Below, one piece after another: positions 11,755-20,483 of a stretch of 64,000 nt of DNA. The position numbers and the translations under genes were made by a program. The stretch lies in contig NZ_CP147520.1 of assembly GCF_037201975.1 (NCBI RefSeq), forward strand, positions 7,688,001-7,752,000. The letters are read 5' to 3'. The stretch is from Streptomyces sp. TG1A-60. Its GTDB lineage: Bacteria; Actinomycetota; Actinomycetes; Streptomycetales; Streptomycetaceae. Under the pieces are notes generated by a model. That model was not told the origin of the DNA. It ran no database searches and saw nothing but the letters and a program-made list of their open reading frames with translations. How positions within the stretch are numbered: position 1 is the first letter of the stretch; every line of letters starts with the position of its first letter.

Positions 11755-12861
11755 ATGACGACCGAACTCGCGCCCGGACCGGGCCGGAAGGACTCCGTCG
11801 CCCGGCCCCCGAGCCGGACTACCGCCCGGATCACCTTCCGGCTGCCCGCCCCGCCCGTCTCCGGTGTCGTCCGGCCCCGGCTGCTGGCCGTCTGTCTGCT
11901 CCTCGCGACCACCGTCTTCGTGGCGTTCGCCATGGAGACCTCCGTCGGCGACATCGACCTCCCGCTCACCGATGTGATGAAGGCCCTGGTCGGCACCGCC
12001 GACCCCGGCACCGAGCTGATCGTCCACGAACTGCGGCTGCCGCGCGCCCTGGCCGGGCTGCTCGTCGGCATCGCGTTCGGCGTCTCCGGCGCCCTGCTCC
12101 AGACGGTGACGCTCAACCCGCTGGCCAGCCCCGACATGATGGGCATCACCCAGGGCGCCGGCACGGCGGTCGTCGCCGGGATCGTCCTCGGCCGGGACGG
12201 CGGCCTGAGCACCCAGGCCCTGGGCCTGTTCGGCGCGCTCACCGCCGGAGTGCTGGTGTACGTCCTGGCCTGGAAACGCGGAACCACCGGCTACCGCATC
12301 GTCCTCGTCGGCATCGGCGTCGCCTGGATCTGCACCAGCGCCACCGACTACCTCGTGGCCCGAGGCCAGCGCTTCCAGGCACAGGCCGCCCTCGGCTGGC
12401 TCGTCGGCAACCTCAACGGCCGCACCTGGGACCAGATCGGCCCGCTCGCCGTCACCACCGCCGTACTGGTACCGCCCGCGATCCTGCTCGGCCGCCAGAT
12501 CCGCACCCTGCAACTCGGGGACGACGTCGCCCGGGGCCTGGGCACCCGCGTCCAGGTCGTCCGGGTGGCCGTCCTGCTCATCGCCGTCGGCCTCGTGGCC
12601 TTCGGTACGGCCGCCGCCGGGCCGGTCGCCTTCGTGGCGCTCGCCGCACCCCAGGTCGCCCAGCGCCTGGCCGGCACCCCGTTCCCGCCACCCGTCGCCG
12701 CCGGGCTCACCGGCGCCGTGATGGTGCTCGTGTCCGACCTCGCCGCCCGGAAGATCATCCCGGACACGGAGCTCCCGGTCGGGGTCGTCACCGGTGTGCT
12801 CGGCGCACCGGTACTGCTGTGGCTGCTCATCCGCGCCAACCGCGCCGGTTCAGGAGGCTGA
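11755..12861 (+). CDS. Second iron-siderophore ABC importer permease, FecCD family
   Basis: This 368-residue FecCD permease is paralogous to the preceding gene and probably pairs with it as a heterodimer. Visible family marks are LRLPRALAGLLVGIAFGVSG, LNPLASPDMMGITQGAG and AAGPVAFVALAAPQVAQRL. A roughly 40-residue cytoplasmic leader precedes the first membrane segment. The ATG at 11755 has GGAG about ten bases upstream. It is separated from the first permease by 217 bases (11538-11754) in which I see no convincing gene, so it may have its own weak promoter or a long spacer. Four bases separate its stop from the ATPase start, so those two are co-translated. Confidence 0.92.
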   Translation: MTTELAPGPGRKDSVARPPSRTTARITFRLPAPPVSGVVRPRLLAVCLLLATTVFVAFAMETSVGDIDLPLTDVMKALVGTADPGTELIVHELRLPRALAGLLVGIAFGVSGALLQTVTLNPLASPDMMGITQGAGTAVVAGIVLGRDGGLSTQALGLFGALTAGVLVYVLAWKRGTTGYRIVLVGIGVAWICTSATDYLVARGQRFQAQAALGWLVGNLNGRTWDQIGPLAVTTAVLVPPAILLGRQIRTLQLGDDVARGLGTRVQVVRVAVLLIAVGLVAFGTAAAGPVAFVALAAPQVAQRLAGTPFPPPVAAGLTGAVMVLVSDLAARKIIPDTELPVGVVTGVLGAPVLLWLLIRANRAGSGG

Positions 12862-12865
12862 AGAC

Positions 12866-13768
12866 GTGTCATCGAAGTACGACCCGGCCATCCGGCGCGA
12901 CGGCCGCGCCGAGAGCCGCGTCCACGGCCGCCCCGACGGCCCCGACCTGCGCGCCGAGGGCCTGCGCCTGGCCTACGACGACCGGATCGTCGTCGAGGAC
13001 CTCGACCTGGTCGTCCCCACCGGCCGCGTCACCGCGATCGTCGGAGCCAACGCCTGCGGCAAATCCACCCTGCTGCGCGCCCTGGCCCGGCTGCTCACCC
13101 CCAAGGCGGGCGCCGTCCACCTCGACGGCCGCTCGGTGCACTCCATCCCGACCCGCACCCTCGCCCAGAAGCTCGGCATCCTCCCGCAGACGCCCGTCGC
13201 ACCCGAGGGACTGACCGTCATCGACCTGGTGGGGCGTGGCCGTTCCCCGCACCAGACCTGGTGGCGGCAGTGGTCGCAGAGCGACGAGGAGGCCGTGCAC
13301 GAGGCGCTCGGCGCCACCGCCATGACCGACCTCGCCCACCGGGCCGTCGACGAACTCTCCGGCGGACAGCGCCAGCGCGCCTGGATCGCCATGGCCGTCG
13401 CCCAGGGCACCCCCGTGATGCTGCTGGACGAGCCGACGACGTATCTCGACCTGGCCCACCAGATCGACGTCCTCGACCTGGTCACCGACCTCAACCGGCA
13501 CCAGGGCCGCACCGTCGTCATGGTCCTGCACGACCTCAACCAGGCCTGCCGGTACGCCGACCACATCATCGCCATGAAGAACGGGCGCATCGTCGGCGAG
13601 GGCGCCCCCGCCGACGTCATCACCGCCGCGATGGTCGAGGACGTCTTCGGACTGCGCTGCGTCGTCGGCGAGGACCCCGTCAGCCGCACCCCCATGGTCG
13701 TCCCGATGGGCCGCCACCACGAGGGCACGGACTCCGCCGCGGTCACCGTGTCGGGCACCACCGGCTGA
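12866..13768 (+). CDS. Iron-siderophore ABC importer ATP-binding protein
   Basis: This 300-residue cytoplasmic ATPase powers the two permeases. It shows Walker A GANACGKST, Q-loop region LGILPQTPV, signature LSGGQRQR, Walker B VMLLDEPTT and the switch histidine in VLHDLNQ. The FepC/FhuC class fits best. GTG at 12866 follows GGAGG by nine bases and lies four bases after the upstream permease stop, so I prefer it to the longer open frame. No siderophore-binding lipoprotein is found beside it; one may lie left of the window or elsewhere. Confidence 0.94.
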   Translation: MSSKYDPAIRRDGRAESRVHGRPDGPDLRAEGLRLAYDDRIVVEDLDLVVPTGRVTAIVGANACGKSTLLRALARLLTPKAGAVHLDGRSVHSIPTRTLAQKLGILPQTPVAPEGLTVIDLVGRGRSPHQTWWRQWSQSDEEAVHEALGATAMTDLAHRAVDELSGGQRQRAWIAMAVAQGTPVMLLDEPTTYLDLAHQIDVLDLVTDLNRHQGRTVVMVLHDLNQACRYADHIIAMKNGRIVGEGAPADVITAAMVEDVFGLRCVVGEDPVSRTPMVVPMGRHHEGTDSAAVTVSGTTG

Positions 13769-13798
13769 CCCGGACCGGCGGTGCCCTCGACTCGTGGC

Positions 13799-14746
13799 TT
13801 ACGGACGGACCGTCAAGTAGCCGCCCATCGTGCGGAAGTAGTCCGTCGCCGCGTGCTCCGTACCGTCCTCCGTCCGCACCCGCTTGACCACCAGCCCCGG
13901 CAGCCGCCCGAAGCGCGCCTCCGCCCCGGCGACGATGACGACACCGCCGCCCTCCTTGATGAAGATCCGCCCCGGCGTGCCGCCGTAGAGTCCCTCGGAG
14001 ACGGCGGCCGAGACGATCCCGAGGCGCTCGCCGCGGTGGTGGGTGAACGCGCTGGGATACGGGTCGGACTGCGCCCGTACGAACCGCTCCAGCTCCTGCG
14101 CGGTCCACGTCCAGTCGATCCGGCTGTCCTCCGGGGACCGCTTGTGGAAGAAGCTCGCCCGGGAGCGGTCCTGCGGCGTCCACACGGCCTCGCCGGAGGC
14201 GATGAGTTCGAGCGAGTCGGCGACGAGCGGACCGATCAGGTCGACCGTGCGGTGGAACAGGTCCGTCGCCGTGTCGTGCGGCCCGACCGGCACCGAACGC
14301 TGCAACAGGACGTCGCCCATGTCGAGTTCGGCGTCCATGCGGTGTGCGGTGACACCGACCTCCTTCTCACCGTTGATGAGCGCCCAGATGAGAGGTGAGA
14401 ACCCCGCATAGGTGGGGAGCAGCGAGTCGTGGATGTTGAGTGTGCCGTGCGGCGGCAGGTCGAAGATCTCCGGCGGCAGCCAGGTGCGCCAGTTGTTCGC
14501 CACGATGAGGTCCGGACCGGCCTCCTTGAGGGTGCGCAGGAGTTCCTCGTCGCCCGGACGGTTGCGCAACAGCACGGGCACACCGTGCTGTTCGGCGAGA
14601 CCGGCGACCGAGTCGCTCCAGATCTTCTCGTACGCGTGGTCGCTCTTCGGATGGGTGACGGCCAGAACCACCTCGTGTCCGGAATCCAGCAGAGCCTGCA
14701 GCGTCCGGTGTCCCCAGGTCTGGTACCCGAACATGACGACCCGCAT
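13799..14746 (-). CDS. Hydroxyornithine formyltransferase (CchA-like)
   Basis: This 315-residue cytoplasmic enzyme belongs to the methionyl-tRNA formyltransferase fold. It should transfer a formyl group from formyl-tetrahydrofolate to N5-hydroxyornithine, giving the formyl-hydroxyornithine used by the NRPS. The visible catalytic core is NNWRTWLP followed by LNIHDSLLPTYAGFSP, corresponding to the Asn and HxSLLP elements of the family, with a C-terminal FMT-like barrel near residue 210 onward. The start follows GAGGAGGAC closely. It is convergent with the importer ATPase and divergent from the ornithine hydroxylase, sharing an iron box with it. Folate-dependent formylation of another substrate is possible, but the context and the A3 code argue for hydroxyornithine. 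Confidence 0.9.
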   Translation of the reverse strand: MRVVMFGYQTWGHRTLQALLDSGHEVVLAVTHPKSDHAYEKIWSDSVAGLAEQHGVPVLLRNRPGDEELLRTLKEAGPDLIVANNWRTWLPPEIFDLPPHGTLNIHDSLLPTYAGFSPLIWALINGEKEVGVTAHRMDAELDMGDVLLQRSVPVGPHDTATDLFHRTVDLIGPLVADSLELIASGEAVWTPQDRSRASFFHKRSPEDSRIDWTWTAQELERFVRAQSDPYPSAFTHHRGERLGIVSAAVSEGLYGGTPGRIFIKEGGGVVIVAGAEARFGRLPGLVVKRVRTEDGTEHAATDYFRTMGGYLTVRP

Positions 14747-14767
14747 ATGAGTCCTCCTCAGCCGTTG

Positions 14768-14786
14768 CTAGGTAAGGCTTACCTTA
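14768..14786. promoter_or_regulatory. Iron box between formyltransferase and ornithine hydroxylase genes
   Basis: CTAGGTAAGGCTTACCTTA is an inverted repeat matching about 15 of 19 positions of the Streptomyces iron box. It is 22 bases upstream of the leftward formyltransferase start and about 80 bases upstream of the rightward hydroxylase start, so one repressor dimer pair could shut both promoters when iron is ample. Confidence 0.8.
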
Positions 14787-14867
14787 TTTAACATGACTCT
14801 GCTTGGGGGAGGCTGTGTTCCAGCTTGGGAAACTCCATGACCCCTGTTTATGGGAGGCGATGACGCG

Positions 14868-16217
14868 GTGACGACGCTGCAGACCGGGCCGGATTCCATC
14901 TACGACGTACTGGGCATCGGATTCGGGCCATCGAATCTCGCACTCGCCATCGCACTCCACGAACACTCCGTCAACAGCGTTGCGCCGGACGGTCTTCGGG
15001 TCGGTTTCCTGGAGAGACAACCCCGGTTCGGATGGCACCGCGGCATGCTCATCGACGACGCCACCATGCAAGTGTCCTTCCTGAAGGACCTGGTGACGAT
15101 GCGTGACCCCACCAGCGACTTCAGCTTCCTGTGCTACCTGCGCGACCGGGGCCGCCTCGTCGACTTCCTCAACCTCAAGACCCTCTTCCCGCTCCGCATC
15201 GAGTTCCACGACTACTTCGAATGGGCCGCTGCCCGCGTCGCGCATCTCGTCGAGTACTCCGCCGAGGTCGTCTCCGTACGGCCCGTCACCCGGGACGGCG
15301 AGATCCGCTACTTCGACGTCACCAGCCGCGTCCCCGGCGACCCCGAGCGGCTGACCGTCCGGCGCGCCCGCAACATCTGCGTGGCCACCGGCCTGGAACC
15401 ACACCTCCCGCCCGGCGCCGCCCTCTCCGAACGGGTTTGGCACAACAGCGAGTTGCTGCCCCGTGTCGACCAGGTCCGGCGTTCCGGACAGCCGGTACGC
15501 CGCGCCGTCGTCCTCGGCGCCGGCCAGAGCGCGGCCGAGGCCGTGGACTACCTCCACCGCAACTTCCCCGAAGCCGAGATCTGCTCCGTCTTCGCCAAGT
15601 ACGGCTACACACCCGCCGATGACAGCCCCTTCGCCAACAAGATCTTCGATCCCGAGGCCGTCGACCTGTACTACGGCGCGCCCCGCGAGGTGAAACGGTC
15701 GCTCTTCGACTACCACCGCAGCACCAACTACTCCGTCGTGGACATGGACTTGATCGAAGCCCTGTCCCGGTCCATGTACCAGGAGAAGGTCCAGGGCGGG
15801 GAACGGCTGCGGATGATGAACGTCTCCCGCCTGCGCGAGGTGGAGGCCGGCCCGGACGACGTACGGGTGACCGTGGAGTTCCTGCCGACGGGGGAGCGCG
15901 AGGTCCTCTCCTGCGACCTCCTCGTCTACTCCACCGGATACCAGCCCCAGGGCGTCGGCGACAGCCTCGGGGAGGTCGGCAAACTCTGCCTCCGCGACGA
16001 CGAGGACGCGCTCAAGGTGGGCCGCGACCACCGGGTGGCGACCGCGCCCAACGTCACCGCCGACATCTACCTCCAGGGCGGCACCGAACACACCCACGGC
16101 CTCACTTCGACCCTGCTGTCCACCACCGCCGTACGCGCCGGGGAGATCTGCGCCTCCCTCCTCGCCCGCCGTGCGACGGGCCTGACGAGGACGGGCCTGA
16201 CGACGGCGGACGGATGA
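14868..16217 (+). CDS. L-ornithine N5-monooxygenase (CchB-like)
   Basis: This 449-residue flavin enzyme hydroxylates the side-chain nitrogen of ornithine with NADPH and oxygen, the first committed step to the hydroxamate ligands. The FAD motif GIGFGPSNLALA is at the N-terminus, the NADPH motif VLGAGQSAAEAVDYLH lies mid-protein, and the C-terminal family motif LLVYSTGYQP with LQGGTEHTHGL follows. Start: GTG 14868 follows GGGAGG by about eleven bases; an upstream in-frame ATG at 14850 overlaps that ribosome site and is less likely. It shares the iron box at 14768 with the formyltransferase. Lysine N6-hydroxylases look similar, but the NRPS codes point to ornithine. Confidence 0.95.
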   Translation: MTTLQTGPDSIYDVLGIGFGPSNLALAIALHEHSVNSVAPDGLRVGFLERQPRFGWHRGMLIDDATMQVSFLKDLVTMRDPTSDFSFLCYLRDRGRLVDFLNLKTLFPLRIEFHDYFEWAAARVAHLVEYSAEVVSVRPVTRDGEIRYFDVTSRVPGDPERLTVRRARNICVATGLEPHLPPGAALSERVWHNSELLPRVDQVRRSGQPVRRAVVLGAGQSAAEAVDYLHRNFPEAEICSVFAKYGYTPADDSPFANKIFDPEAVDLYYGAPREVKRSLFDYHRSTNYSVVDMDLIEALSRSMYQEKVQGGERLRMMNVSRLREVEAGPDDVRVTVEFLPTGEREVLSCDLLVYSTGYQPQGVGDSLGEVGKLCLRDDEDALKVGRDHRVATAPNVTADIYLQGGTEHTHGLTSTLLSTTAVRAGEICASLLARRATGLTRTGLTTADG

Positions 16218-16404
16218 CGAAGGGCGGATGACGAAGGACCGGATGTCGGCGAGCGGGTCGCGCGGCTGGTGGCGACGCGCGCCGGCCGTCCGGCGGGTCC
16301 CGCGCCGACGCCGGTGGTGACGGTGCGACCCGCCGAGTCGCCGGGTGTGACCGGCCCGAGCGGCTGACACGGGGGGCACGGGCGCCGCGCAGCGCACGTC
16401 CCGC

Positions 16405-17697
16405 CTACCGGCGGTCGGAGGCCGGGCCGATCGCACCCCGTCGTCGTACGCGCTTCGCCAGCAACCCGCCCAGGAACCCGGTCACCAGCCCCCAGAGGAC
16501 GGCGAGGCCCAGCGCGGACCACATCCGGGGTCGCAGGAACAGCTCTCCGCCCAGGCCGCCGCCGAGATCGCCGATGCCGAGCACCGACAGCCCGTAGTGC
16601 GCGGCGATCCGGGCCACGAGGCAGATCATCAGGACGGTGAGCGTGAGCGCGACCGCCATGTGCGCGGCGTGCTGCCGCGGCCGCATCCGGGCCGGGGAAC
16701 GGGCGGCCATCACGAACGCCGCGCCGAGCAGCAGCACGGCGTTCACGACCACCAGCCACCACACCCTGCCGTCGTGCTCGGCGAGCGAGCCCAGGTTCAG
16801 CGTCGAGACGTCGGGCCCGCGCATCACCTGGTCCAGCACCTTCGGCATCGGCAGCCCGAACGGCCCCTCGACCTGGCTGTCCCAGGTGGCGCCCAGGCCG
16901 ATCGTGAAGGCCAGCCACACCACGTTCGGCAGGCCCAGGAGGGCGACCGCGGCCGTCTCGGCGGCATGCCCTCGGGTCAGCGCCACCACCAGCGCGATGG
17001 CCAGACCGAGACCGACATACGTCAGCAGCAGGACGACCATCGCGTACGCGGCCGGGCGGACCGATTCCTGGAACCGCACCAGCCGCGCCGGAAGTGGCGC
17101 CCCCCGCGACACCAGCAGCGCCAGGACCAGGACCCCGGCCAGCCAGAGCAGCCCGAAGAAGACCGTCGGCGCCACGGCCGCCTCGACCCCGACAGCTGCG
17201 GACGTGCCGAAGAAGTCGCCCACATCACCGAGCGGGATGTCGAAGGTGTGCCGGGCCGCGAGCGCGAGGCCGATCAGCGCCGCCAGCCACAGGACGGCGA
17301 TCCGGGTGGCCCAGCCCGCCAGTTCGGTCGCCCCCGTGACCGCCCGGTTCCGCAGGGGCCGCAGAAACCCGGCGGCGATCACCAGCGCGCCGACCAGGGT
17401 CACCGACAGCGGGATCACGGTCAGACCCGCCCGGGTCTCGGCGATGGACCCGGCGCCTCCGGAGAGCTCGATGGTGCCGCCGACCGCCGTCACGACGGTG
17501 GCCGCGACGACCCGAGGGAGGGCGCCGTCCGGGAGGTCCGCCGCGCCCGCGGCCCACAGTCCGAGCGCCGCCGCCACGATCATCACGATCAGACCGGCCA
17601 GGACCGTGCCGAGGGCCTGGAGCCAGCCGTGCCGGGCGACCGCCGGTTCGTGCGCTGTCTGCCGAGGACGCGGGGTCTGAGGTCTCACTCTTGCCAC
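16405..17697 (-). CDS. Streptophobe family integral membrane protein
   Basis: About 430 residues with roughly ten hydrophobic segments spread over the whole length, a short basic N-terminus (RVRPQTPRPR) and an arginine-rich C-terminus (AKRVRRRG). The pattern fits the actinobacterial streptophobe family, which has no known function. The open frame extends upstream to 17775, but the stretch before the GTG at 17697 has no family look and no ribosome site, so I start here; GTG 17689 is another option. It is convergent with the siderophore hydroxylase, separated by about 190 bases, and not obviously part of that locus. Confidence 0.75.
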   Translation of the reverse strand: MARVRPQTPRPRQTAHEPAVARHGWLQALGTVLAGLIVMIVAAALGLWAAGAADLPDGALPRVVAATVVTAVGGTIELSGGAGSIAETRAGLTVIPLSVTLVGALVIAAGFLRPLRNRAVTGATELAGWATRIAVLWLAALIGLALAARHTFDIPLGDVGDFFGTSAAVGVEAAVAPTVFFGLLWLAGVLVLALLVSRGAPLPARLVRFQESVRPAAYAMVVLLLTYVGLGLAIALVVALTRGHAAETAAVALLGLPNVVWLAFTIGLGATWDSQVEGPFGLPMPKVLDQVMRGPDVSTLNLGSLAEHDGRVWWLVVVNAVLLLGAAFVMAARSPARMRPRQHAAHMAVALTLTVLMICLVARIAAHYGLSVLGIGDLGGGLGGELFLRPRMWSALGLAVLWGLVTGFLGGLLAKRVRRRGAIGPASDRR

Positions 17698-17878
17698 GCT
17701 AAGCACGGCGGGGACACTCCGCGCGCCGGGAGGACCGGGCCTTGCCGGCTTGCGGGCAACATGGGGCCAGGGCACACAATAGGCCTGTCATGGAAGAAAG
17801 CTGCAGTAAAAGGTGTGAATAGCTCATTCGGTATCGAGTGCGTTGATCGCCGCGGAATCCAACGGCGGGAGAAGACCC

Positions 17879-19216
17879 GTGAGCGTCGAACAGCCGTCCT
17901 CCGGCCGCCCGACCGGACCGCCCTCCGGCCCGCTGTCCGGTCCGTCGCAGCCCGGCCCCACCCCGTCCGGCCCCACGCGGCCGAGCGGCCAGGCGCCGCC
18001 CGAACCGCCGAGTGATGCCTCGGGCCCGGGCGGAACCGGCGGTCCGGGAGATCCCGGCGGGTCGGGCGGCGGTCCAGGGGGCCCCGGCGACTCCGGGCAG
18101 GGGTCCGGCGGCCCCGGACAGCCGTGGTGGCGTTCCGTCCCCCGTATCGCCCTCATGGCCACGGCGGTCGTCGTCGCCGTGGTCCTGACCGTCGTCTTCA
18201 CCCGATCCGACGGCTCGGGCGGCTCCGCCGACGGGGAGGTCTTCCTCCAGGCCGCCGGCAACTCCGGCCCCGACCCCTTCACCGAGTCGACGGCGACGGA
18301 CAGCTCCACCCCGCCCGAGACACCCACCGCGACGCCGAGCAGGTCAGAACCCGCCAACGTCACGCGCGCCGTGGACGGTGCGGCCCCCGGCCTCTACGGC
18401 GGCACCCGCAACGTCGCCAGCTGCGACGTGGAGAAGCAGATCAAGGCGCTGCAGGCGGACCCGGCCAAGAGCAACGCGTTCGCCTCCGTCCTCGGCATCA
18501 AGTCCTCCGACGTGCCCGGCCATCTGCGCTCGCTCACTCCGGTGCAGCTGCGCGTGGACACCCGTGTCACCAACCACGGCTACCGCGACGGCGCCGCCAC
18601 CAGCTACCAGGCAGTCCTCCAGGCCGGCACCGCCGTCCTCGTCGACGACCGAGGGGTGCCCCGCGTGCGCTGCGCCTGCGGCAACCCGCTGAAGCCGCCG
18701 GTCGCGCTGAAGACCACGCCCGAGCCGAAGGGCGACTCATGGCCCTCGTACCGACCGGAGAACGTCGTGGTCGTCGAGCCCTCGACCGTGACCATCAACG
18801 TGTTCGTGCTCTACGACCCCGACCGCGACGACTGGTTCAGCCGCCCCTCCGGCGACACGGGCGAGAAGGACAAGAAGACCACCCCGCCCGTCAACCAGCC
18901 GTCCCCGTCGGCGTCGACGTCGTTCTCCGAGGAACCGCCCACCGAGTCGCCCGAGCCCTGCCCCTCGTCGCCGGACGGCGCTCCGAACCCGGAGGACGAC
19001 GAGAGCCCGTGCCCCTCGTCGTCCTCGGTGACACCGTCGTCCCCGCCCCCGTCCGAGCCGGAGACCGAGACCTCCGAGCCGGAGACCGAGACCTCCGAGC
19101 CCACGACGGAGCAGGAGAGTCCCGAGACGGCCGACTCGCCGCCGGCCGACACCACGACGACCGGGTCGGCGTCCCTCCACAGCGTCCCGGAGTCGATCGG
19201 GACCCCCGCCTCCTGA
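17879..19216 (+). CDS. Membrane-anchored, proline-rich DUF6777 protein
   Basis: 445 residues in three parts: an N-terminal Pro/Gly/Ser-rich cytoplasmic tail (about 1-80), one hydrophobic segment (IALMATAVVVAVVLTVVF), and an extracytoplasmic domain starting near GEVFLQAAGNSGPDPF. That region contains LYGGTRNVASCDVEKQI, CACGNPLKPP and VNVFVLYDPDRDDWF-like features of DUF6777, as I remember it. A Ser/Pro/Glu/Thr-rich C-terminus with repeated SEPETET follows. The conserved cysteines could pair outside the cell. GTG 17879 is chosen because GGCGGGAGAAG precedes it; the longer frame starts at 17843. Function unknown, possibly cell-envelope. Confidence 0.75.
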   Translation: MSVEQPSSGRPTGPPSGPLSGPSQPGPTPSGPTRPSGQAPPEPPSDASGPGGTGGPGDPGGSGGGPGGPGDSGQGSGGPGQPWWRSVPRIALMATAVVVAVVLTVVFTRSDGSGGSADGEVFLQAAGNSGPDPFTESTATDSSTPPETPTATPSRSEPANVTRAVDGAAPGLYGGTRNVASCDVEKQIKALQADPAKSNAFASVLGIKSSDVPGHLRSLTPVQLRVDTRVTNHGYRDGAATSYQAVLQAGTAVLVDDRGVPRVRCACGNPLKPPVALKTTPEPKGDSWPSYRPENVVVVEPSTVTINVFVLYDPDRDDWFSRPSGDTGEKDKKTTPPVNQPSPSASTSFSEEPPTESPEPCPSSPDGAPNPEDDESPCPSSSSVTPSSPPPSEPETETSEPETETSEPTTEQESPETADSPPADTTTTGSASLHSVPESIGTPAS

Positions 19217-19327
19217 CCGCCGAGGCGGCGACCGGAGACCCCGAGGCTCACCCGTCGATCGCCGACCCGAACAGCGCGGCCACGTGGGGAACGGAAAAGC
19301 GGTGGCGGGCCGCCGTGGCGACGGCCG

Positions 19328-19930
19328 ATGCTTCTTCGCATGAGTGGCCATCGTGTGACGCGATCCGACGAACAACCGTTGCCGGAGCGGAAGACGGGGT
19401 GGGACGACGGGTTCGTCGGCCCCGAAGGGGATCCGCGCGGCGAGGGAGGGTTCGAGGGGGAGCGGGCCACCCTGGTCGGATATCTGCGCGACCAGCGGCT
19501 GACCCTGGAGATGAAGTGCGCCGGGCTCGACGCCGAGGCCCTGGCCCGCCGCCCGGTGCCGCCGTCGAGCATGTCGCTGCTGGGGCTCGTGCGCCACCTG
19601 GCCGGCGTGGAACAGTACTGGTTCCGCGAGGTGTTGGCGGGCCGGGCGGTGCCCCGCCACTACCGCGCCGGCGACGACCCCGACGGGGACTTCAACGGTG
19701 CCGTGGCCGACCCCGAGGCCGTCGCCGACGCCTGGCGGACGTGGCGCTTCGAGGTCGGCTTCGCCGAGCGGCTCGTGGCCGCGGCCCCCGACCTCGCCGT
19801 CACCGGCCGCCACCGCGAGGAGCCCATCGCCCTCCGCGAGGTTCTGGTCCACATGATCGAGGAGTACGCCCGCCACAACGGCCACGCGGACCTCCTGCGC
19901 GAACGCATCGACGGCCGCGTCGGCCAATGA
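19328..19930 (+). CDS. DinB-like (DUF664) protein
   Basis: 200 residues of the DinB/YfiT helical-bundle superfamily, which includes metal-dependent thiol transferases acting with mycothiol or bacillithiol. The three likely metal-ligand histidines sit in LVRHLAGVEQYW and in HMIEEYARHNGHADLLRE, in the usual spacing. The first 40 residues look unstructured. ATG at 19340 is an alternative start. It stands alone between a DUF6777 gene and popR on the same strand. The substrate cannot be told from sequence. Confidence 0.8.
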   Translation: MLLRMSGHRVTRSDEQPLPERKTGWDDGFVGPEGDPRGEGGFEGERATLVGYLRDQRLTLEMKCAGLDAEALARRPVPPSSMSLLGLVRHLAGVEQYWFREVLAGRAVPRHYRAGDDPDGDFNGAVADPEAVADAWRTWRFEVGFAERLVAAAPDLAVTGRHREEPIALREVLVHMIEEYARHNGHADLLRERIDGRVGQ

Positions 19931-20005
19931 CACCCGGGCCGGGATTTCCCTGAGGGCGGAACGCCGACCCCTTCCCCACGAGCCCGGAGTTCCTAGGCTG
20001 AAGAG

Positions 20006-20374
20006 GTGACCCGACCAGTGTCGAACGAAGCCCGCGTCATCCCCCTCCGCCCGGTGACGCCCCGCCCCGCCGGCCCGCCCGCCAAGGAACCCCTGTGGCG
20101 CGACCTCGTCGGTGACGTGCTCCGGCGCGAGCGACTCGCCCAGGACCGCACACTGAAGGACGTGGCCGACGCGGCGCGGATCTCGATGCCGTACCTCTCC
20201 GAGGTGGAACGGGGCCGCAAGGAGGCATCGTCGGAGGTCCTCGCAGCCGCCGCCCAGGCCCTCGGCCTGGGCTTGGGCGACCTGCTGTCCCTGGCCCAGA
20301 CCGAACTGACCCGCCATGCGATGATCACCCGCAGGACGACGGGGGCTCCGCACGGGCTGTGCCTCGCTGCCTGA
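20006..20374 (+). CDS. popR: PopR/ClgR-type helix-turn-helix activator of clpP genes
   Basis: 122 residues with one XRE-type helix-turn-helix (about 40-100, including RTLKDVADAARISMPYLSEV and ERGRKEASSEVLAAAAQALG). It is shaped like the actinobacterial ClgR/PopR regulators. It lies next to, and convergent with, a clpP3-clpP4 pair, which points to PopR, the known activator of clpP3-clpP4 in Streptomyces lividans. The protein ends in Leu-Ala-Ala. C-terminal alanines are reported to be the degron through which ClpP1P2 removes PopR, so the feedback loop looks intact: loss of the main Clp protease stabilises the activator. GTG start at 20006 follows GAAGAGG. Confidence 0.82.
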   Translation: MTRPVSNEARVIPLRPVTPRPAGPPAKEPLWRDLVGDVLRRERLAQDRTLKDVADAARISMPYLSEVERGRKEASSEVLAAAAQALGLGLGDLLSLAQTELTRHAMITRRTTGAPHGLCLAA

Positions 20375-20387
20375 CAGGGGCTCATCA

Positions 20388-20411
20388 CCCGCGCCCCGAG
20401 AGGGGCGCGGG
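20388..20411. terminator. Hairpin terminator between popR and clpP4
   Basis: CCCGCGCCCC, loop GAGA, GGGGCGCGGG: a perfect ten-pair stem in the 109-base gap between two convergent genes. No T-run follows, which is usual for Streptomyces terminators. It can serve both strands. Confidence 0.7.
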
Positions 20412-20483
20412 GAAACCGCGCGAGGCGAGCAGGTACGAACGCCCAGCCGCCGCTCAGCGAGGCGCGTCCATGCCTGCGAGACC

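Noticed and set aside
10479..12513. Minus-strand frames of 602 and 338 codons opposite the permeases
   Set aside because: Shadows of the FecCD permeases and ATPase; no hydrophobic pattern or start site.
16218..16404. Possible small gene or siderophore-binding protein after the hydroxylase
   Set aside because: No signal peptide, lipobox or ribosome site is seen in these 187 bases.
14784..16436. 550-codon minus-strand open frame
   Set aside because: Antisense to the ornithine hydroxylase, which has unmistakable FAD and NADPH motifs.
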